From IMG/VR virus record IMGVR_UViG_3300048927_000250, positions 124,001 through 188,000 of that record: DNA of 64,000 nt. One strand, 5' to 3'. Below the pieces are notes generated by a model. It had not been told where the DNA came from. It saw only the letters and a list, made by a program, of their open reading frames with translations, and searched no databases. The stretch is from a virus. This document shows, piece after piece, positions 61,071 to 64,000 of this stretch. Numbering within the stretch: position 1 is the stretch's first letter; each line of letters starts with the position of its first letter. Made by a program: the position numbers and the translations under genes.

Positions 61071-61559
61071 TTAAATAAGAGGTTGAACGAGGGTAGCGTT
61101 ATAGCCTTTCTCAGTAGGAAGGCGATTTTGGTCATCTGCCAGAATCAACTGGACGAGTCCGTGAGTCGGCAGACAAACTTTCTGGTTGACGGCAAAGTAG
61201 GCTTTCTCTTTGATGCTCTCTGGCGTCAAGGTGCGTAACATGCAGCGGCGAAGGCTACTGCGGTTATGGTTGTCGCTACGGCTGTCCACCACCTTGAACG
61301 TGAACGGAACGTCCAGCTCGAAGGGTGCGCCATTTACCAGTGCATCAATGAAGTCTTTCAGATAACGACTGGACTGCGATAATGCGCTGGCTCCCGTAAG
61401 GACAACTTCGGGGAGTTTGAGGGTGGTGAGGCCCACGGTGTAGATAAAGTTGTTCGCGCCGTTCTTTGGGTCACGGACTTCAATCGGAACCCAGCCTCTT
61501 TCTGCGACGGCACTGCGAACGTTAGAATAGAGCTGGTCCAGTTCCTTGCGTGTACTCAT
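61071..61559 (-). CDS. DUF4262-like protein (162 aa)
   Basis: A 162-residue protein starting MSTRKELDQLYSNVRS with GAGG before the ATG. FIYTVGLTTLKLPEVVLTG (about 38-57) matches the (F/A)-Y-T-V-G-L-x5-(H/P)-P-E-L conserved core of the DUF4262 family, known from bacteria and phages without a settled function. A C-terminal beta segment follows. The family assignment is by pattern only. Confidence 0.6.
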   Translation of the reverse strand: MSTRKELDQLYSNVRSAVAERGWVPIEVRDPKNGANNFIYTVGLTTLKLPEVVLTGASALSQSSRYLKDFIDALVNGAPFELDVPFTFKVVDSRSDNHNRSSLRRCMLRTLTPESIKEKAYFAVNQKVCLPTHGLVQLILADDQNRLPTEKGYNATLVQPLI

Positions 61560-61572
61560 GAAAACCTCAGTA

Positions 61573-61590
61573 GGGAGGGAAACCCCTCCC
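61573..61590 (-). terminator. Hairpin between the 155-aa and 162-aa genes
   Basis: The stem GGGAGGG / CCCTCCC with a short loop lies in a 35-base gap. The T tract overlaps the ribosome-binding site of the next gene (GAGGTTTTC), so it could attenuate rather than terminate. Confidence 0.4.
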
Positions 61591-61594
61591 GACG

Positions 61595-62062
61595 TTATGC
61601 CGCGATGTTGCGGAAGATAGATTGCGCAAACCCAAACACGCGTTCCGGGTCAGTCCCGGTGGCGTTGTGTTCTTGCAGCGCCTGGCGGAAGTAGTCGCTC
61701 AGCTTACCGCTGCGACTGATGATGGGACGGTCGGAGAAGGCAAGCCATTCTTCGTCGTCAATGGAAACAACGGTTGGGGAACCCCAGACGATGGCGTCAA
61801 AGGTCAGACCATAGTTGTTCTTCAGGTCATCACGGATGACTTCAGCGTAATGGCTGATGCGATGAATTTTACCTGGGCTGTTACGGGTTAATTGAAAAAC
61901 CTCCAGACCGGCGTCGGTGAGGACAACCGCGGAGTAAGGCATGTGGCGAGCGTTGTGACTCATGCGAAGGAGAACACTGCGTTTCTCATCAGTACCAATG
62001 ACGGAGATTTCGCGCAGCTTCCCTTCTGATAGGCGAATAGTGACTGTCATTAACGAGGACAT
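61595..62062 (-). CDS. Hypothetical small protein (155 aa)
   Basis: A 155-residue mixed alpha/beta protein starting MSSLMTVTIRLSEGKL, overlapping the preceding gene by 13 bases. Alternating hydrophobic strands occupy the first 60 residues, and ATGTDPERVFGF lies near the C-terminus. No family recognised. Confidence 0.6.
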   Translation of the reverse strand: MSSLMTVTIRLSEGKLREISVIGTDEKRSVLLRMSHNARHMPYSAVVLTDAGLEVFQLTRNSPGKIHRISHYAEVIRDDLKNNYGLTFDAIVWGSPTVVSIDDEEWLAFSDRPIISRSGKLSDYFRQALQEHNATGTDPERVFGFAQSIFRNIAA

Positions 62063-62484
62063 GGTTTCTTACCCTTACAGTTTGGTTGGCAGTATTTACC
62101 AAACCCTGTTATGGTTGTTAAGTTAACAGGGAAATCAGAGATAACAGGGTTAACCCGACCGCAACCTTGACATTTAGCCAGCCGAATATTGTCGGGGACA
62201 AAGACCATCAGTGGATTACTTTTAAATTCTTCACGGATGAGGCGGTCGTTGGTTATGGCGGTGGTTTCCCTACAGGTGGTGCAGTACTTGTAAATTTTGT
62301 CGCGGAACGTGAACTCCGCAATGTCGAGCTGTTCTTTACAGCACGGACATTCTTTCTCGGTGAGGACCTCCTTCACTTTGGTGACCCGAGGTTTCTTAAC
62401 GTCCTTGTTGGCAGTACCGGCTTTGATAGGGGTACTGTGAAAGAACTGGTTCGGGTCGTACTGGTTGCCGTTACGGTCTAACAT
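62050..62484 (-). CDS. Zinc-ribbon protein (144 aa)
   Basis: A 144-residue protein starting MLDRNGNQYDPNQFFH; the ATG at 62484 has AAGGA seven bases upstream. It contains three cysteine pairs: C-P-C-C near residue 45, C-T-T-C about 22 residues later, and C-Q-G-C in the second half, followed by C-Q-P-N-C and a closing CPR. This gives two probable zinc ribbons. Nucleic-acid or protein binding is likely; the partner is unknown. Confidence 0.7.
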   Translation of the reverse strand: MLDRNGNQYDPNQFFHSTPIKAGTANKDVKKPRVTKVKEVLTEKECPCCKEQLDIAEFTFRDKIYKYCTTCRETTAITNDRLIREEFKSNPLMVFVPDNIRLAKCQGCGRVNPVISDFPVNLTTITGFGKYCQPNCKGKKPCPR

Positions 62485-62532
62485 TTGATATTCCTTATTA
62501 GCGGTCAATGCCGCGATGGTAAATGGTGTTGG

Positions 62533-62925
62533 TTACAGCTTGATAACTTTGTCAACGAGCATGTAGGATGGTTCGTCGTCAAAATACCCTTCGCTACTTG
62601 CAATGCGGTAGTGTTTCCGTGCTTCACGTGACGTGGCCACTTGACCGGTTTTGCGATGGAACTCCTGCTGACGTTGTATGTTTGCCAGATAGTCGACTTG
62701 GTGTTTGTCGAGTGCCTGAATGGTTTCTTCTACATCGGAGACCGGGAGACTAAAAGCGTGTGCAATCATCTCATCGGTGAAGTTGTTCTCACGCATCTGG
62801 TGAAAGCTTTCGTACGGGGCGTATTGTAAACCAGCAACCGCCCGACTACGTTCTGAGTCGATACGGTCCGACTCCATCAGAATGTCCAAACACTCACGAC
62901 GTTCGCTTTCGAATTGTTCGCTCAT
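62533..62925 (-). CDS. Small protein, paralogue of the next gene upstream (130 aa)
   Basis: A 130-residue protein starting MSEQFESERRECLDIL, coupled by an ATGA overlap to the 153-residue gene. NNFTDEMIAHAFSLPVSDVEETIQALDKH parallels NYMTVEMVSQAFTMSHDDIENVLAAMKKF of that gene, and both are followed by a R-x-H-Y-R / H-F-Y-R-V segment. The central helices look like a small HTH. The pair is a tandem duplication. Function unknown. Confidence 0.65.
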   Translation of the reverse strand: MSEQFESERRECLDILMESDRIDSERSRAVAGLQYAPYESFHQMRENNFTDEMIAHAFSLPVSDVEETIQALDKHQVDYLANIQRQQEFHRKTGQVATSREARKHYRIASSEGYFDDEPSYMLVDKVIKL

Positions 62926-63383
62926 GGTAGTCTCCCGAAACCATAGTCACTTTGTGGAGGGAAGTCGGGGTACAAGCTGTACATCGACTCATCAAAAGGT
63001 TTGTCGCTAAGGACGTAATCGCCCGCCCCGGCGTAAGAGTATTCGCGCTCAACCCGGTAGAAGTGTCGGGTGTTTTCGGAATGGACTGACTTACCGTGGG
63101 TCTGTTCGAACGCCGCTGATTTCTCGTTCCACTCGCGCATTTCACCACGAAACTTCTTCATGGCAGCGAGAACATTCTCAATGTCATCGTGCGACATGGT
63201 GAATGCCTGAGAAACCATCTCGACCGTCATGTAGTTATCGAGCATCTTCTGGATTTCGTAAATCGGGTCACCTTCATACGGTGCTACTGCATTCTGATAC
63301 TCCCGGTCTATCTTTATCCATTCGTTTAATAGCTCAACATATTCCCGTCGGGTCATTTCCCAACGGCGCTGGAAGATATCCAT
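62922..63383 (-). CDS. Small protein, paralogue of the next gene downstream (153 aa)
   Basis: A 153-residue protein starting MDIFQRRWEMTRREYV with an AGGAGG ribosome-binding site. It shares its helical core (MxxEMVSQAF...DDIENVLAAM) and the following H-F-Y-R-V-E segment with the downstream 130-residue protein. Its C-terminus is Tyr/Gly/Asp/Pro-rich. A DNA-binding HTH-like core is possible but weakly supported. Confidence 0.65.
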   Translation of the reverse strand: MDIFQRRWEMTRREYVELLNEWIKIDREYQNAVAPYEGDPIYEIQKMLDNYMTVEMVSQAFTMSHDDIENVLAAMKKFRGEMREWNEKSAAFEQTHGKSVHSENTRHFYRVEREYSYAGAGDYVLSDKPFDESMYSLYPDFPPQSDYGFGRLP

Positions 63384-63391
63384 GTTACCTC

Positions 63392-63994
63392 CTAGTGACA
63401 GTTAACGTGGTTGTACTCTTCGGCCATCAGCTGTTGAATACGTTTTTTGATGCCGTCGCTCTCAACGCCCGGTGGGTTGATGACATCGACAAACGTGATG
63501 CCGTGCTGACGCAAGAGTTCCATGATACCGGACAGCCCTTTCTCTTCCGCCCCTTCGATATCAATCTTCGCAAACGCTCCGCCGTAGATTTCACCCGGTG
63601 GAACATAGTGGTCAATTTCAATCTTCAGTTCGTTCATCGGAATGGAGTGGCGGAACTTGTGGTGGATGTTCCCGGCAAAGGCAAGGACCTGACGGAAGCC
63701 GTGTTCGTCAATCACCACTTCGGTTTCGATACATTCGCTGTTGATGGAACCGGCAGTGCGAGGGAGACGGAACTTGGTGGCGGCCTCGTACAGTTCTTTA
63801 TCGGTTTCCCCATGGTCATCAAAGGTGACAGTACGGCGAACGCGGTTGGTAACACGCATTCCTTTATCGGTAGTCGAGTTTGTCTCGGCCTGAATCATGT
63901 ACTGGGCATTACCGCGTTTACTGTTCAACATGGCTTTGGACCCGACACCCAACATGACAAACAAACATAACTCTGCTTCTTTGGCAGTACTCAT
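63392..63994 (-). CDS. Possible CYTH-domain protein (200 aa)
   Basis: A 200-residue protein starting MSTAKEAELCLFVMLG at 63994. The order of charged strands resembles the CYTH/triphosphate tunnel fold: YEAATKFRLPR, then INSECIETEVVID, then ELKIEIDHYVPPGEIYGG, then FAKIDIEGAEE, where alternate Glu/Lys residues point into the tunnel. CYTH proteins cleave or use triphosphates (thiamine triphosphatase, class IV adenylate cyclase). A phage enzyme acting on nucleotide signals is a tempting inference. The usual N-terminal E-x-E-x-K is not clear, so the call is tentative. Confidence 0.5.
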   Translation of the reverse strand: MSTAKEAELCLFVMLGVGSKAMLNSKRGNAQYMIQAETNSTTDKGMRVTNRVRRTVTFDDHGETDKELYEAATKFRLPRTAGSINSECIETEVVIDEHGFRQVLAFAGNIHHKFRHSIPMNELKIEIDHYVPPGEIYGGAFAKIDIEGAEEKGLSGIMELLRQHGITFVDVINPPGVESDGIKKRIQQLMAEEYNHVNCH

Positions 63995-64000
63995 GACAAA

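Overview
The window is about 64 kb of a large tailed phage of the phiKZ-like, nucleus-forming type (Chimalliviridae-like jumbo myovirus). The evidence is a coherent set of marker genes: a phage tubulin (PhuZ, 57.1-58.0 kb), a chimallin-like nuclear-shell protein (47.0-49.0 kb), multisubunit RNA polymerase genes split into several polypeptides (21.5-22.9, 31.0-35.3 and 45.6-47.0 kb), and a family B DNA polymerase split into two genes (18.4-20.2 and 50.3-52.5 kb). Reading the minus strand from 58 kb down to 21 kb, recognisable genes follow the order known from phiKZ: gp39 tubulin, gp54 shell, gp55 beta' N, gp68-70 region, gp71-73 beta, gp74 beta' C, gp75 helicase, gp80 virion RNAP beta' C. That order comes from memory of the family, not from a search. 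The balanced base composition fits an enterobacterial host, but this is weak inference.

Layout. 1-18.3 kb holds virion genes: structural and baseplate-like proteins, two paralogous internal head proteins with putative propeptides, further head-type proteins carrying the same cleavage-like motif, a membrane protein and a zinc metallopeptidase. 18.4-20.7 kb (+) carries the exonuclease/palm-A half of the DNA polymerase and a GNAT acetyltransferase. 20.8-23.7 kb (-) carries the putative virion RNAP beta' C-terminal subunit and two neighbours. 23.8-27.9 kb (+) has a pair of genes ending in a strong candidate -1 programmed frameshift, then two tandem lectin-like paralogues. 27.9-29.4 kb (-) contains a macro-domain protein and small genes. 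29.4-47 kb (-) is the transcription and replication block: SF2 helicase, non-virion RNAP pieces, an Arg/Gly/Asp-rich-tailed protein, a probable fifth RNAP subunit, an SSB-like protein and an SbcD-like phosphoesterase. 47-52.5 kb has the shell protein and the motif B/C half of the DNA polymerase. 52.5-56.6 kb and 59-64 kb are tightly packed operons of small, mostly unrecognised proteins with 1-4 base stop-start overlaps. The roughly 480 bases between the small-gene operon and phuZ hold a hairpin-rich, probably structured RNA.

How it works together (inference from families). The virion RNAP would transcribe early genes, including the shell and tubulin. The shell encloses replicating DNA and PhuZ positions it. 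The split DNA polymerase, helicase, SSB-like protein and SbcD-like nuclease act inside, and the non-virion RNAP transcribes later genes. A shared 17-base AT-rich motif precedes chmA, the beta-subunit gene and the gp68-like gene and is a candidate common promoter. Most operons end in GC-rich hairpins with CGAA- or GAAA-type loops flanked by A/T tracts. No tRNA, CRISPR array, insertion sequence or integrase was seen.
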